From the NCBI RefSeq assembly GCF_019710575.1, contig NZ_JAHWFK010000005.1:269775-333774 (forward strand): a stretch of DNA of 64,000 nt, in the 5' to 3' direction. The DNA is from Paractinoplanes polyasparticus. Its GTDB lineage: Bacteria > Actinomycetota > Actinomycetes > Mycobacteriales > Micromonosporaceae. Each line of letters begins with the position of its first letter. Within the stretch, counting starts at the first letter, position 1. The notes beneath the pieces are model-generated. The model was not told the origin of the DNA and searched no databases. It saw nothing but the letters and a program-made list of their open reading frames with translations. Made by a program: the position numbers and the translations under genes. Positions 35,085 through 43,959 of the stretch are shown here, one piece after another.

Positions 35085-37662
35085 GGTCGAGCAGGGCCGC
35101 GATCCGCGAGCGGTCCGGCAGGTCCTGCTCGATCGCGTACTCGAGCGCGACCGTCCACAGAGCACGGGCCGCCGCCGGGTCGTCGCATTCGCGGTGGGCC
35201 CGGCCGAGCAGGATCCGCAGCCGCATCGCGGTGTGCCGGTAGCCCGCCCGCTCCTGATCGTCCAGCGCGGGCAGCCCCTCGGCCAGGGCACGTTCCGGGT
35301 GGCCGGCGGTCAGGTGGGCCTCGGCGATCGCGGCGTGTCCCCAGTCGTCGCCGGTGAAGCTGCTCGTGCCGCGATCGATGAGGTTGCGCAGCGGCGCCGC
35401 CCACAACTCGGCCTCGGCGTGGCGCCCGGTGCGCGCGCAGACCAGCACCAGGGCGGCCAGCGCGTCGTACAGATCGATCTCACTGCCCGCCTCGACGGCC
35501 GCCGCATGGGCCGTGACCAGCAGCGGCTCGGCCGATGCCGGATCGCCGCTCTCGAGGTGGGTCATGGCCATGCCGACCTCGGCCGTCACGGTGAGCAGGA
35601 GGTCGCCGGTGCGGACGCCGAACGCGTGCGCCAGGTCGTCGAGCCGCAGGGCCTCGGCGTGGTTGCCGCGGATCCGTTCCACCATGGCGAGGTTGCTGAC
35701 GTTGAGCCCCTCGTTGGCGGTGCTGATCGTGCCGTCGGTGCGGGCGTCCTCGAACAGTTCCACGGCCCGGGCGATGTCGCCGGTGCGGATGGAGACGTCG
35801 CCCAGGTTGCTCGCGGCCATCCGGGCCCCTCGCACCTCGCCGGCCCGCAGGTACTGCTCGCGGGCGGCGGCGAACTCGCTGCTCGCGGCGGTCAGCCGGT
35901 GCAGGTTGATGTTGGCCATGCCCAGCGCGTTGTGACAGTAGGCCCGGCCGAGGGCGTTGTCGGCCGCCTCGGCAGCCCGCAGGGCCGCACGGGCGGTGGT
36001 CAACTGGGCGACCCCCGAGCCCTGACCGAAGAGAAAGACGCTGACCGTGTAGACCAGATGCCAGCTGAACGGCGCCTCGTCGCGGTCGGCCGTGTACGCG
36101 ATGGCCGCGGCCAGGTTGGCCCATTCGGTCTCGAGCCAGACAACCGCGTCCCGCGGGTCGTCGAACGTGTGCGGGACGCCGGCCGGGGCCAGCGCGCCGA
36201 TGTCGTTGATGGAACGGCCGGGCACGAGGGTCTCGCGGGCCGCGTCGGCGCTGAGCAGGTAGTACGAGAGCAGCCGGTGCAGGGCCTCGCGGCGCACGCT
36301 CTCGGATTCCCGGGTGGCCTGCCGGCGAGCGTAGAGCGACAGCAGGTCGTGGCTGCGGAAACGGTCCGGCGCGTACTCCGACACCAGGTGCGCGGCGACC
36401 AGCCCGTCCAGTTCGGGCACGTCGTCGCCGAGGTCCCGGTCGAGCAGCACCGCGGCCGCCTCCCGGCTGATCTCGGGGCCGGGCACCACGCCGAGCCGGC
36501 GGAACAACCGCTGGGTCTCGGCCGGCAGGGTGCCGTACGAGATGTCGAAGGCGGCGGCGACGGCGCTCTCCGGATCGCCGACCACCTGCAGGCGGCCCAG
36601 CAGGTCGGTGCCGCGCAGCTCGCGGATCGCGTCGGCCAAGGTGTGCCGGGGCCGCGCGGCGAGCTTGGCGGCGACGATGCGCAGGGCGAGCGGCAGCCGC
36701 GCGCACAGGGCGACCAGTTCGGTCGCCGCCGCGGGATCGGCCTGCACCCGGGCCGCGCCGAGGTGGGTGGTGAGCAGACCCACCGACTCGGTCTCGTCCA
36801 GGGTGTCGAGGGTGATCCGGGCCGCGCCCTCGCGGACGACCAGGCCGGTCAGCGCGTCCCGGCTGGTGATCAGCGCGTGGCAGCCGGGACCGCTGGGCAG
36901 CAGCGGGCGGACGTGGGCGGAGTCGACGACGTTGTCCAGCACGACCAGGCACCGGCGGTCGGCCAGAACCGAGCGGTAGAGCCCGGTCTGCAGCGGCAGG
37001 TCGGCCGGGATCCGTTCGCTGGGGACGCCGAGGGACTGCAACAGCAACGGCAACGCCTCGACCGGGCTGATCGTCGGATCGCCGGAGTGCCCGCGCAGGT
37101 CGAGATAGAGCTGACCGTCGGGGTAGCGCTCAGCGATGCGGTGCGCCCAGTGCACGGCGAGGGCGGTCTTGCCCACACCCACGGTGCCGGTGATGACTGT
37201 CGCCGTGGCCTGCCCGGACGCAGCGTGCAGGGCGTCGAGGGCCTCGCGGCGGCCCGAAAACCCGACGACGTCCGACGGCAGCTGCCGGGGAATCCACTCG
37301 CGCTGCTCCGTCGGCGAAAGCGAAGCCGGCGGAAGCGAAGCCGGACGAGGGGGCGGCGCGGCCACAGCGTCCAGGCGCTCAGCCAGGGCCCGCCACGCCT
37401 GCTCCCACCGCAGGGCTTCCGACCGGTCGGCCCCGCAGGCCAGCACGATCGCGCGCACGATCTCGAGCGACGGCAGGCGGCGGCGCTGCACGCTGAACGC
37501 GTCGGACAGCGTGCTGGTGGCCACCCCGGTGCGCCGGCGCAGGGTCTCGAGCGAGGGGTTGCCGGCCCACACCTTGATGTCGCGCAACGCCCGGACGAAC
37601 CCGGCGAGATCCGTCGTCCCGGCGGGCACGGGAAAGCCCCGCTCCTGTCCGGTCGTCGCCAT
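35068..37662 (-). CDS. Second STAND NTPase with TPRs and N-terminal helix-turn-helix-like domain
   Basis: An 864-residue protein starting at ATG 37662 after CGGAGG. The N-terminal region (20-95) has ALRDIKVWAGNPSLETLRRRTGVATSTLSDAFSVQRRRLPSLEIVRAIVLACG. It has the same layout as the protein at 11938 and resembles an XRE-type helix-turn-helix. NB-ARC follows: Walker A GTVGVGKT (159-166), CLVVLDNV and ITSRDALTG. A winged-helix-like spacer and about 350 residues of TPR-like helices follow. It is AfsR-related but lacks the SARP domain. It is a likely regulator or sensor with unknown trigger. The promoter region holds four tandem 13-bp repeats. Confidence 0.85.
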   Translation of the reverse strand: MATTGQERGFPVPAGTTDLAGFVRALRDIKVWAGNPSLETLRRRTGVATSTLSDAFSVQRRRLPSLEIVRAIVLACGADRSEALRWEQAWRALAERLDAVAAPPPRPASLPPASLSPTEQREWIPRQLPSDVVGFSGRREALDALHAASGQATATVITGTVGVGKTALAVHWAHRIAERYPDGQLYLDLRGHSGDPTISPVEALPLLLQSLGVPSERIPADLPLQTGLYRSVLADRRCLVVLDNVVDSAHVRPLLPSGPGCHALITSRDALTGLVVREGAARITLDTLDETESVGLLTTHLGAARVQADPAAATELVALCARLPLALRIVAAKLAARPRHTLADAIRELRGTDLLGRLQVVGDPESAVAAAFDISYGTLPAETQRLFRRLGVVPGPEISREAAAVLLDRDLGDDVPELDGLVAAHLVSEYAPDRFRSHDLLSLYARRQATRESESVRREALHRLLSYYLLSADAARETLVPGRSINDIGALAPAGVPHTFDDPRDAVVWLETEWANLAAAIAYTADRDEAPFSWHLVYTVSVFLFGQGSGVAQLTTARAALRAAEAADNALGRAYCHNALGMANINLHRLTAASSEFAAAREQYLRAGEVRGARMAASNLGDVSIRTGDIARAVELFEDARTDGTISTANEGLNVSNLAMVERIRGNHAEALRLDDLAHAFGVRTGDLLLTVTAEVGMAMTHLESGDPASAEPLLVTAHAAAVEAGSEIDLYDALAALVLVCARTGRHAEAELWAAPLRNLIDRGTSSFTGDDWGHAAIAEAHLTAGHPERALAEGLPALDDQERAGYRHTAMRLRILLGRAHRECDDPAAARALWTVALEYAIEQDLPDRSRIAALLDQGCPV

Positions 37663-37695
37663 GAGACCTCCGTTGGTCTGCCGAGCGCCCAGTGT

Positions 37696-37747
37696 GGGCA
37701 CCCCGTCCGGGCACCCCGTCCGGGCACCCCGTCCGGGCACCCCGTCC
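37696..37747. repeat. Four exact 13-bp tandem repeats upstream of the second STAND gene
   Basis: gggcaccccgtcc is repeated without a mismatch at 37696, 37709, 37722 and 37735, 34 bp upstream of the minus-strand start. The next 60 bp are rich in tccgg. The whole 37663-37941 interval is non-coding and serves both divergent genes. Nothing else was recognised in it. Confidence 0.92.
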
Positions 37748-37941
37748 GGATCCGGCCGGAACCGTCCGGGCGGCTGGCCGGACTCCCCTCCGGACGGCTC
37801 TGATGATCTCACCAGGACGCGAGCCCGGCGCCTGCCGGACATCGGACAGGGAGACTTTGATGACGCCAGGAAACGTCCGTGGCCAGACAGCGCGACGGCG
37901 GTCGTCGACCGCTACGCCGCCGGGGCCATCCGGAGAAACAC

Positions 37942-38739
37942 GTGTCTGAGCTGGCCATGATGGGCGGCTTCGGTTTCGAGGTCAGCTTCAGCCCGGACGG
38001 CGAAACGCAGGCGGAGGCGCTGGCGGGGCGCATGCGGCAGGCCGCGGCCTGGATCGACCAGCAGGTCGGCCTGCCCTGGGCGCCGTCGTTGTTCGTCGTC
38101 GGGCCGGAGGACTGGCCGCGGGTCTCGATGGGCGTGCCGTACGGCATTCCGCACGTCGGTGACGACCGGATCGTCGCCGGGCTGGACGGGGGCCCGTTGT
38201 GGGAGGCGCTGCTGAGCCGGTGCGCCCCGCACGTTCCGGCTGGGGCCTGGGAGCGGCTGACCGACGTCTACGGCGACCCGCCGGACCTGCGCCCGTTCGT
38301 CGACCTGCTCGTGGTGCACGAGCTGGGCCACGTGACGCACGGCGAGTCGTGGGCGGGCGAGCCGGCCGGTCTCTGGCTCGACGAGCTCGCCTCGAACGTG
38401 ATCCTGCACGGCTACGTCGAACAGGTCGAGCCTTGGTGGATGCCCAGCCTGGAGACCCTGTTCGACGTCGTCCGGGACACGCCGCGCCGGCTGTGGCCGG
38501 TGCGTGACCTGGACCGGATGGCCGACACGCTGGACGGCGACTGGACCAACTATCTGTGGTTCGAGTTCGGCCTCCAGCAGCTGGCCCGCCGGCTCTGGCA
38601 CTCGGCCGGGAGCAAGGCGGTGCAGGGGCTCGTCGAGCTGCTGCGAGGTCCCGTCCGATGCCAGGAGGAGGTGCTGGGCACGATCGCCACGTACGACGCC
38701 GACGTCGCGCTGGCCCTGCGACGCTGGGCCCGCGCCTGA
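37942..38739 (+). CDS. Putative zinc metallopeptidase-like protein of unknown function
   Basis: A 265-residue cytosolic-looking protein. Start GTG 37942 was chosen for the CGGAGAAA site; in-frame ATGs lie at 37957 and 37960, and an earlier GTG at 37879. It has an HExxH motif (VVHELGH, His126-Glu127-His130) followed 18 residues later by Glu148 in LWLDELASN, the gluzincin spacing. No signal peptide is present. The rest is helical with conserved Trp-rich segments (LWFEFGLQQLARRLW). Proteolytic activity is a motif-based inference. It is a single gene, followed by a bidirectional hairpin. Confidence 0.7.
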   Translation: MSELAMMGGFGFEVSFSPDGETQAEALAGRMRQAAAWIDQQVGLPWAPSLFVVGPEDWPRVSMGVPYGIPHVGDDRIVAGLDGGPLWEALLSRCAPHVPAGAWERLTDVYGDPPDLRPFVDLLVVHELGHVTHGESWAGEPAGLWLDELASNVILHGYVEQVEPWWMPSLETLFDVVRDTPRRLWPVRDLDRMADTLDGDWTNYLWFEFGLQQLARRLWHSAGSKAVQGLVELLRGPVRCQEEVLGTIATYDADVALALRRWARA

Positions 38740-38769
38740 GCACCGGCTCACCAGCACCGCCGGCATCGA

Positions 38770-38808
38770 CCGGGCGGTGACCTCTCGGTCCGGGAGGTCA
38801 CCGCCCGG
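38770..38808. terminator. Bidirectional hairpin terminator between convergent genes
   Basis: A 15-bp perfect stem beginning ccgggcggtgacctc (38770-38784) pairs with 38794-38808 around a 9-nt loop. It sits between the stop of the metallopeptidase-like gene (38739) and the stop of the convergent surface protein gene (38813). Confidence 0.8.
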
Positions 38809-38812
38809 GTCG

Positions 38813-40357
38813 TCAGGCCTCGAAGCGGGTGCGGCGGCGCCGCGCCAGGACGAAGCCGAGGACGCCGCCGGCCACCAGGACCGCGCCGGCCCCGCCGACG
38901 AAGGCGGTCTGCGTCCCGGTGATCGCCAGGCTGCCGCCGCCTTGACCGCCGCTGCCCTCGCCGGCCGCGCCGGGGACCTCGTTGATCACGATCGCCGCGG
39001 TGTCGTTCTTCTTGTTGATGTCGCGCGAGAACCGCTCGCACTCGCACGGCGGGTTGACCTCGACGAGGCCCTTGCCGTTGGTGATGTCGCCGGTGAGCTC
39101 GACGCCGAACTTCCACAGCACCGTCGTCTTGGCCGGGAACAGCGGGGAGCTGTAGCAGACGTACTGCAGCGCCTTGGGGTTCGTCTTGACGCTGTCGTCC
39201 TCGGCCTTGGAGCAGCCCTCGGGAACGGTGACGACCTTGGTCTTGGCCGGGATGGTGACGATGACCGTCGCGGCGGCCGAGCCGGACCGGCTGGCGTCCA
39301 CGGTGGCCGGGCCGTTGTTGCGGGCGCCGACCGGCAGGGTCAGGGTGTCGCCCTCGGCCCCCTTGGCGGCGGCGCCGACCGCGGCGAAGTCGGTGCCCAG
39401 CTTGCCGAGCACCTTGATCTCGATGTTCTGCCAGTTGTTGTCGGGGTCGGTGTCGGTCTGGGCCGCGCGGGCGGTCGCCTGCGAGGTCAGACCCAGCTTG
39501 CCGCCCTTGCCCGGGGCGCCGGGTCCGTCGTAACCGGCCTTCTCCAGGTACTCGAGGTAGTCCCGGTAGTCGTCGCCGGTCAGCCACTGGAACTCGCCGT
39601 ACGCGCCACCCGGCGCGGCCGTGCCGGGCCGCACCTTGTACGGAAGGCTGGTCTGGTAGGTCGCGCCCGGCTGCAGGTCCTGGCCGAAGGTGCAGGCGTT
39701 GACCTGGCCGTCGCCGTACCAGCAGTTCGAGAACTGCTTGGCCGAGGCGAACGCGTAGTCGGTGTGGAAGACGATCGCCGCGCCCTTCACGACCTCTTTG
39801 CTGTTGTTGCGCACCTGGAGCTTGGCGTCGAAGCCGGCGCCGACCTTGACGCTGAGCTTCGAGTCCGGGCCGGCCGCCAGGTCGACGCCGGACGCGACGG
39901 TCACGTCGGCCGTGGTGGTGACCGGGTCCACGCCGTCGGCGCGGAAGGTGGTGGTGATCTTGCCGGTCTTGCCGAGGGCGGCCGCGGGCGCGGCGAGCTC
40001 GGCCTGGTAGTAGCCGACTGCCCCGTCCGGCCCGAGGTCGAACTCGTACGGCAGGGAACAGGTGAGCTTCGTGGCGCCGACGGCCTCGCAGTCGTCGAAC
40101 TCCTCGACCTTGAACGCGACGCCGGGCAGGTCGCCCGAGAGCTCGAACGTCATCGCGGTGTTGTGGAGCACCGTCGCCTGGTTCGCGAACATGATCGGCG
40201 CGACCTGGATGCTCGCCCCGGCCGCGACGGTGACGTCGGGCAGGACAACATCGATGGTGGGCGCGGCGGCCTGGGCGGGCGCCGCGAAGGCGAAAGCCGC
40301 GGTTGCGGCGGCGGCCACAGCGCCGAAGAACAGGCGCCGGCCGAGAGAGCGGTACAT
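38813..40357 (-). CDS. Secreted cell-surface protein with LAxTG sortase signal
   Basis: A 514-residue protein. It has a Sec signal peptide (about 1-31, ending APAQAA), then about 440 residues of beta-rich Ig-like/DUF11-type segments (ASIQVAPIMFANQATVLHNTAMTF; LQVRNNSKEVVKGAAIVFHTDYAFA; LPVGARNNGPATVDASRSG), a Gly/Ser linker, LAITG at 477-481, a membrane helix and RRRRTRFEA. LAxTG is the motif used by class E sortases in actinomycetes, so the protein should be covalently wall-anchored. No sortase gene is in the window. ATG 40357 was chosen; it follows GGGAGG. Adhesive or structural role unknown. Confidence 0.85.
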   Translation of the reverse strand: MYRSLGRRLFFGAVAAAATAAFAFAAPAQAAAPTIDVVLPDVTVAAGASIQVAPIMFANQATVLHNTAMTFELSGDLPGVAFKVEEFDDCEAVGATKLTCSLPYEFDLGPDGAVGYYQAELAAPAAALGKTGKITTTFRADGVDPVTTTADVTVASGVDLAAGPDSKLSVKVGAGFDAKLQVRNNSKEVVKGAAIVFHTDYAFASAKQFSNCWYGDGQVNACTFGQDLQPGATYQTSLPYKVRPGTAAPGGAYGEFQWLTGDDYRDYLEYLEKAGYDGPGAPGKGGKLGLTSQATARAAQTDTDPDNNWQNIEIKVLGKLGTDFAAVGAAAKGAEGDTLTLPVGARNNGPATVDASRSGSAAATVIVTIPAKTKVVTVPEGCSKAEDDSVKTNPKALQYVCYSSPLFPAKTTVLWKFGVELTGDITNGKGLVEVNPPCECERFSRDINKKNDTAAIVINEVPGAAGEGSGGQGGGSLAITGTQTAFVGGAGAVLVAGGVLGFVLARRRRTRFEA

Positions 40358-40448
40358 GAAGGGGGCCTCCCGTGAAAATGCTTCGCTTTGGAGCCGACGC
40401 AGCATAGGCCGAACTCGATCTTCGCGCTGCCCCGCCCATACTCTGCGG

Positions 40449-41027
40449 GTGGACTACTTCTTCTACGGGCGCGACCGGAGCGACACCGGGCAGCTGCGGC
40501 AGCGGATCCTCGAGGAGCACTGGACGTTCATGGACCGGTTCGCCGACGAGATGATCGCGCGCGGACCGACGCTCACCGACGACCTCGAGGACGCGACCGG
40601 CAGCGTGCACATCGCCGATCTGCCCGACGCTGAGACCGTGCGGGAGTTCGCGTTCGAGGAGCCCAACTACCGCGCCGGGGTCTACCGCCACGTGCTGGTC
40701 CGGCGGTTCGTCGACCTGCTGGGACGGACGATGTGGGACTACCCCGGCCGCCGCGACGGGAGCGGGCGGCACCATCTGATCCTCGCGCACGCCCGGCCGC
40801 TGATGGACTGGCCCGGAGCCGACCGGACCGAGCCCGTCCTCGACCGCGAACGGCTCGTCGCCTTCGGACGACTGCTCTCCGACAACGGCGAGGACTGGGA
40901 GGGTACGGCCGTGATCGGAGAGTTTCCGGCGCCGGAGGCCGTCAGGGACCTGTTCGCCGCCACCGGCGCCTACGACCGGATCGAGATCCACCCGTGGACG
41001 TTCGGCGGCCGCCGCAACCAGGACTGA
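40449..41027 (+). CDS. Protein with two YCII-like domains
   Basis: A 192-residue protein with a GTG start. The N-terminal half (HWTFMDRFADEMIARGPTL ... VHIADLPDAETVREFAFEEPNYRAGVY) is a full YCII unit, and the C-terminal half repeats the pattern in a shorter, diverged form (LVAFGRLLSDNGEDW ... VIGEFPAPEAVRDLFAATGAYDRIEIHPW). YCII proteins have a ferredoxin-like fold with a conserved His/Asp pair; some are involved in reactions of small aromatic compounds, but most have no known role. It is divergent from the surface protein gene (91-bp gap) and monocistronic by position. Confidence 0.8.
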   Translation: MDYFFYGRDRSDTGQLRQRILEEHWTFMDRFADEMIARGPTLTDDLEDATGSVHIADLPDAETVREFAFEEPNYRAGVYRHVLVRRFVDLLGRTMWDYPGRRDGSGRHHLILAHARPLMDWPGADRTEPVLDRERLVAFGRLLSDNGEDWEGTAVIGEFPAPEAVRDLFAATGAYDRIEIHPWTFGGRRNQD

Positions 41028-41156
41028 CGCCGCCACCCCGCGGACCGCTTACCCGGCTCCGGCCGAACGCGAAGGACACGATCCGATACCAAGTAACAAA
41101 GTGATCATCGTGAATGGTTAGGGTCTCGCCAACGGTGGCCAGTCGTCACCGGGTTT

Positions 41157-41199
41157 GTCCGTACCCACAGGACACGGCTTTGGTCCGTACCCATAGGAC
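41157..41199 (+). promoter_or_regulatory. Paired 17-bp direct repeats in the ABC importer leader
   Basis: gtccgtacccacaggac (41157-41173) and gtccgtacccataggac (41183-41199) differ at one base and lie 26 bp apart. Each has GTCC...GGAC ends. The second ends 12 nt before the ATG and overlaps the ribosome-binding region. They are candidate regulator sites; the rest of 41028-41156 holds nothing recognisable. Confidence 0.5.
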
Positions 41200-41211
41200 G
41201 AGGTGGACAGG

Positions 41212-42879
41212 ATGCGTGCATCAGGAAGGCTCCGGGCGGTCATCGCCGCCGGCGCCATCGCGGCGCTGACGATCGGCGCGGCCGGCTGTGCGGAAAGTGA
41301 CCGCGACGGCGGCGGGGACGGCGGCACGTCCGCCGCCGGTGGCACCTTCATCTTCGCGGGAGCCGGGGACCCGAAGAACTTCGACCCGATCTTCAACGAC
41401 GACGGTGAGTCGTTCCGGCCGATCCGGCAGATGTACGACACCCTCATCACCCACAAGCCCGGCACCGCCGAGCTGGTCGGCGGTCTGGCCGAGAGCTGGG
41501 AGAACGACCCGACCGGCAAGGTCTGGACGTTCAAGCTGCGCCAGGGGGTCAAGTTCCACGACGGCACCGCGCTGGACGCCGCGGCCGTCTGCGCGAACTT
41601 CGACCGCTGGTACAACATGAAGGGCGAGGCCGCCCAGTCCCAGATGATCTATTACACCGACATCTTCGGCGGCTTCGCCGGGAGCCCGGACGCCCTGTAC
41701 GACAACTGCAAGGCGCAGGACGCCGGCACCGCGGTCGTGACGATGAAGCGGTACAAGGGCGCGTTCCCGGGCGCGTTCACGCTCACCGCGTTCTCCATCG
41801 CCAGCCCCGAGGCGATGAAGAAGCACGGCTCCGACACGGTGACGCAGAACGGCGACTCGTTCTCGTACAGCGCGTTCGCCAACGAGCACCCGACCGGCAC
41901 CGGCGCGTTCACGTTCGGCGGCTGGAACAAGGCCACCGGCGAGATCACGCTGAACAAGAACCCCGACTACTGGGGCGACAAGGCCAAGGTCGACAAGATG
42001 ATCATCAAGATCATCAAGGATGAGAACACCAGGAAGCAGGAGCTACGCGCGGGCACGGTGCAGGCGATCGACTTCCCGGCCCCGGCCGACCGCAAGGCGC
42101 TGGCCGGCGAGGGTTACAAGGTGCTCGACCGGCCCGCCTTCAACATCCTCTACCTGGGCATCAACCAGAAGAACCCGAAGCTCAAGGACCTGCGCGTACG
42201 CCAGGCGATCGCGTACGCCCTGAACCGGGCCCAGCTCGTGCAGACCAAGGGCCCGGGCGGTTCCGTGGTGGCCGACGAGTTCCTGCCCAGCACGGTCTCC
42301 GGCTACGCCCCGGACGTGCAGAAGTACGAGTACAACGTCGAGAAGGCCAAGCAGTTGCTGTCCGAGGCGGGTGCGACCGGCCTGACGCTGAACTTCTACT
42401 ATCCGACCGAGGTGTCCCGGCCCTACATGCCGAACCCGCAGGAGATCTTCACCGTGCTCGCCAACGACCTGCAGGCGGCCGGAATCAAGGTCAACGGCGT
42501 CCCGCGGCCGTGGAACGGCGGCTTCAAGGACGACGTGCAGCAGTTCGGCAAGCAGGACCTGCACATCCTGGGCTGGACCGGCGACTACAACGACCCCGGC
42601 AACTTCGTCGGCACGTTCTTCGGCCGGGCCAAGGCCGAGTTCGGCGACGACGCGATGACCGAGATGTTCGACGCCATCGGCAAGGCCGACGCGACCGTCG
42701 ACCAGGCGGCCAAGAAGACCGCGTTCGAGCAGGTCAACCGCGACCTGGCGGCCAAGTGGCTGCCCGCCGTGCCGATCTGGCACGCCCCGCCGGCCCTGGT
42801 CACCACCAAGAACGTCGAGGGCCTGGTGCCGAGTCCGCTCACCGCTGAGGAGTTCAACACCGTCTCGCTGACCAAGTAA
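41212..42879 (+). CDS. ABC importer solute-binding lipoprotein (SBP_bac_5, peptide/nickel type)
   Basis: A 555-residue lipoprotein with lipobox IGAAGC (Cys26). It has the SBP family 5 features: FAGAGDPKNFDPIFNDDGESFRPIRQMYDTL, the TFKLRQGVKFHDG segment, and GTGAFTFGGWNKATGEITLNKNPDYWG. It binds oligopeptides or another small ligand outside the cell and delivers it to the permeases encoded next. The ATG is preferred over the GTG 9 nt upstream because GGACAGG precedes it. It is the first of five genes. Confidence 0.93.
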   Translation: MRASGRLRAVIAAGAIAALTIGAAGCAESDRDGGGDGGTSAAGGTFIFAGAGDPKNFDPIFNDDGESFRPIRQMYDTLITHKPGTAELVGGLAESWENDPTGKVWTFKLRQGVKFHDGTALDAAAVCANFDRWYNMKGEAAQSQMIYYTDIFGGFAGSPDALYDNCKAQDAGTAVVTMKRYKGAFPGAFTLTAFSIASPEAMKKHGSDTVTQNGDSFSYSAFANEHPTGTGAFTFGGWNKATGEITLNKNPDYWGDKAKVDKMIIKIIKDENTRKQELRAGTVQAIDFPAPADRKALAGEGYKVLDRPAFNILYLGINQKNPKLKDLRVRQAIAYALNRAQLVQTKGPGGSVVADEFLPSTVSGYAPDVQKYEYNVEKAKQLLSEAGATGLTLNFYYPTEVSRPYMPNPQEIFTVLANDLQAAGIKVNGVPRPWNGGFKDDVQQFGKQDLHILGWTGDYNDPGNFVGTFFGRAKAEFGDDAMTEMFDAIGKADATVDQAAKKTAFEQVNRDLAAKWLPAVPIWHAPPALVTTKNVEGLVPSPLTAEEFNTVSLTK

Positions 42880-42896
42880 CAGCGGGCGCAGCCGCC

Positions 42897-42922
42897 GGCC
42901 CGGACCTCGTCAGGTCCGGGCC
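42897..42922 (+). terminator. Intra-operon stem-loop after the binding-protein gene
   Basis: ggcccggacct (42897-42907) pairs exactly with 42912-42922 around the loop cgtc. It lies between the binding protein stop and the first permease start. Such hairpins often protect the upstream message or partly terminate, giving more binding protein than permease. Confidence 0.6.
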
Positions 42923-42951
42923 TCCGGCGCGGACATGCGAAGGACTTCCTC

Positions 42952-43959
42952 ATGGTGAGAATCATCTCGCGCCGTCTGATCCAGCTGGTCGTCACGTTGC
43001 TGGCCCTGATGACGCTGGTCTTCTTCTGGCTGCGCAGCCTGCCCGGCGGACCGGTCGACGCGCTGCTGGGCGAACGCGCGACCCCGCAGACCCGCGAGTT
43101 GCTGACCCGGGCCCTCGGTTACGACCAGCCGATCTGGGTGCAGTACGGCCGGTTCCTCAAGAACGTCGTGACCGGTAACTTCGGCAACTCCATCCGCACC
43201 GGCGAGCCGGTGACCGACGTGATCAGCCGGGCCTTCCCGGCCACCGTGGAACTGGCCCTGGCGGCGATCATCATCGCGATCGGGCTGGGCGTCCCGCTGG
43301 GCTATCTCGCGGCCCGGCACCGCGGGCGGCTGCTCGACAACGCGACCATCATCGTCACCCTGATCGGCATCTCGATCCCGATCTTCTTCCTGGGCTACCT
43401 GCTCAAGGACTGGCTGACCCAGGGCGTGCACGTCTTCCCGCCCTCGGGCCGGATCAGCACGGGCCTCGACAACACCGACGTGACCGGCTTCTTCGTGCTG
43501 GACGGACTGCTGACCCGGGAGCTCGACGCCTCGGCCGACGCCCTCTGGCATCTGGTGCTGCCGGCCCTGACCCTGGCCACGATCCCGCTGGCGATCATCA
43601 TCCGGATCACCCGGGCCAGCGTGCTCGACGTCCTGGACGAGGACTACATCCGCACCGCCGACGCCAAGGGCCTGCGCAGCCCCACGATCCGCAAGCGGCA
43701 CGTGCTGCGCAACGCCCTGCTGCCGGTGGTCACCATCATCGGCCTGCAGACCGGCGCGCTGCTGGCCGGCGCGGTGCTGACCGAGAAGGTCTACAACTGG
43801 GGCGGCCTCGGCACGCTGATCACCGACTCGATCAGCGGCGGCCGCGACTACCCCGTGCTCCAGGCTCTGATCCTGCTCGCCGCGGCCGTCTTCGTCGTGG
43901 TCAACCTGGTGGTCGACCTCTCGTACGCGGTCATCGACCCGAGGGTGCGTGTGCGATGA
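42952..43959 (+). CDS. ABC importer permease, DppB/OppB type
   Basis: A 335-residue protein with six helices; start MVRIISRRLIQLVVTLLALMTLVFFWLRSLPGGP is typical of DppB-type permeases. The coupling EAA loop is present (DYIRTADAKGLRSPTIRKRHVLRNALLPV). It forms a heterodimeric channel with the next gene product. Stop overlaps the next start by 4 nt (ATGA). Confidence 0.93.
   Translation: MVRIISRRLIQLVVTLLALMTLVFFWLRSLPGGPVDALLGERATPQTRELLTRALGYDQPIWVQYGRFLKNVVTGNFGNSIRTGEPVTDVISRAFPATVELALAAIIIAIGLGVPLGYLAARHRGRLLDNATIIVTLIGISIPIFFLGYLLKDWLTQGVHVFPPSGRISTGLDNTDVTGFFVLDGLLTRELDASADALWHLVLPALTLATIPLAIIIRITRASVLDVLDEDYIRTADAKGLRSPTIRKRHVLRNALLPVVTIIGLQTGALLAGAVLTEKVYNWGGLGTLITDSISGGRDYPVLQALILLAAAVFVVVNLVVDLSYAVIDPRVRVR

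Noticed and set aside
37696..37747. CRISPR array
   Set aside because: The 13-bp units are directly adjacent with no spacers and no cas gene is nearby.
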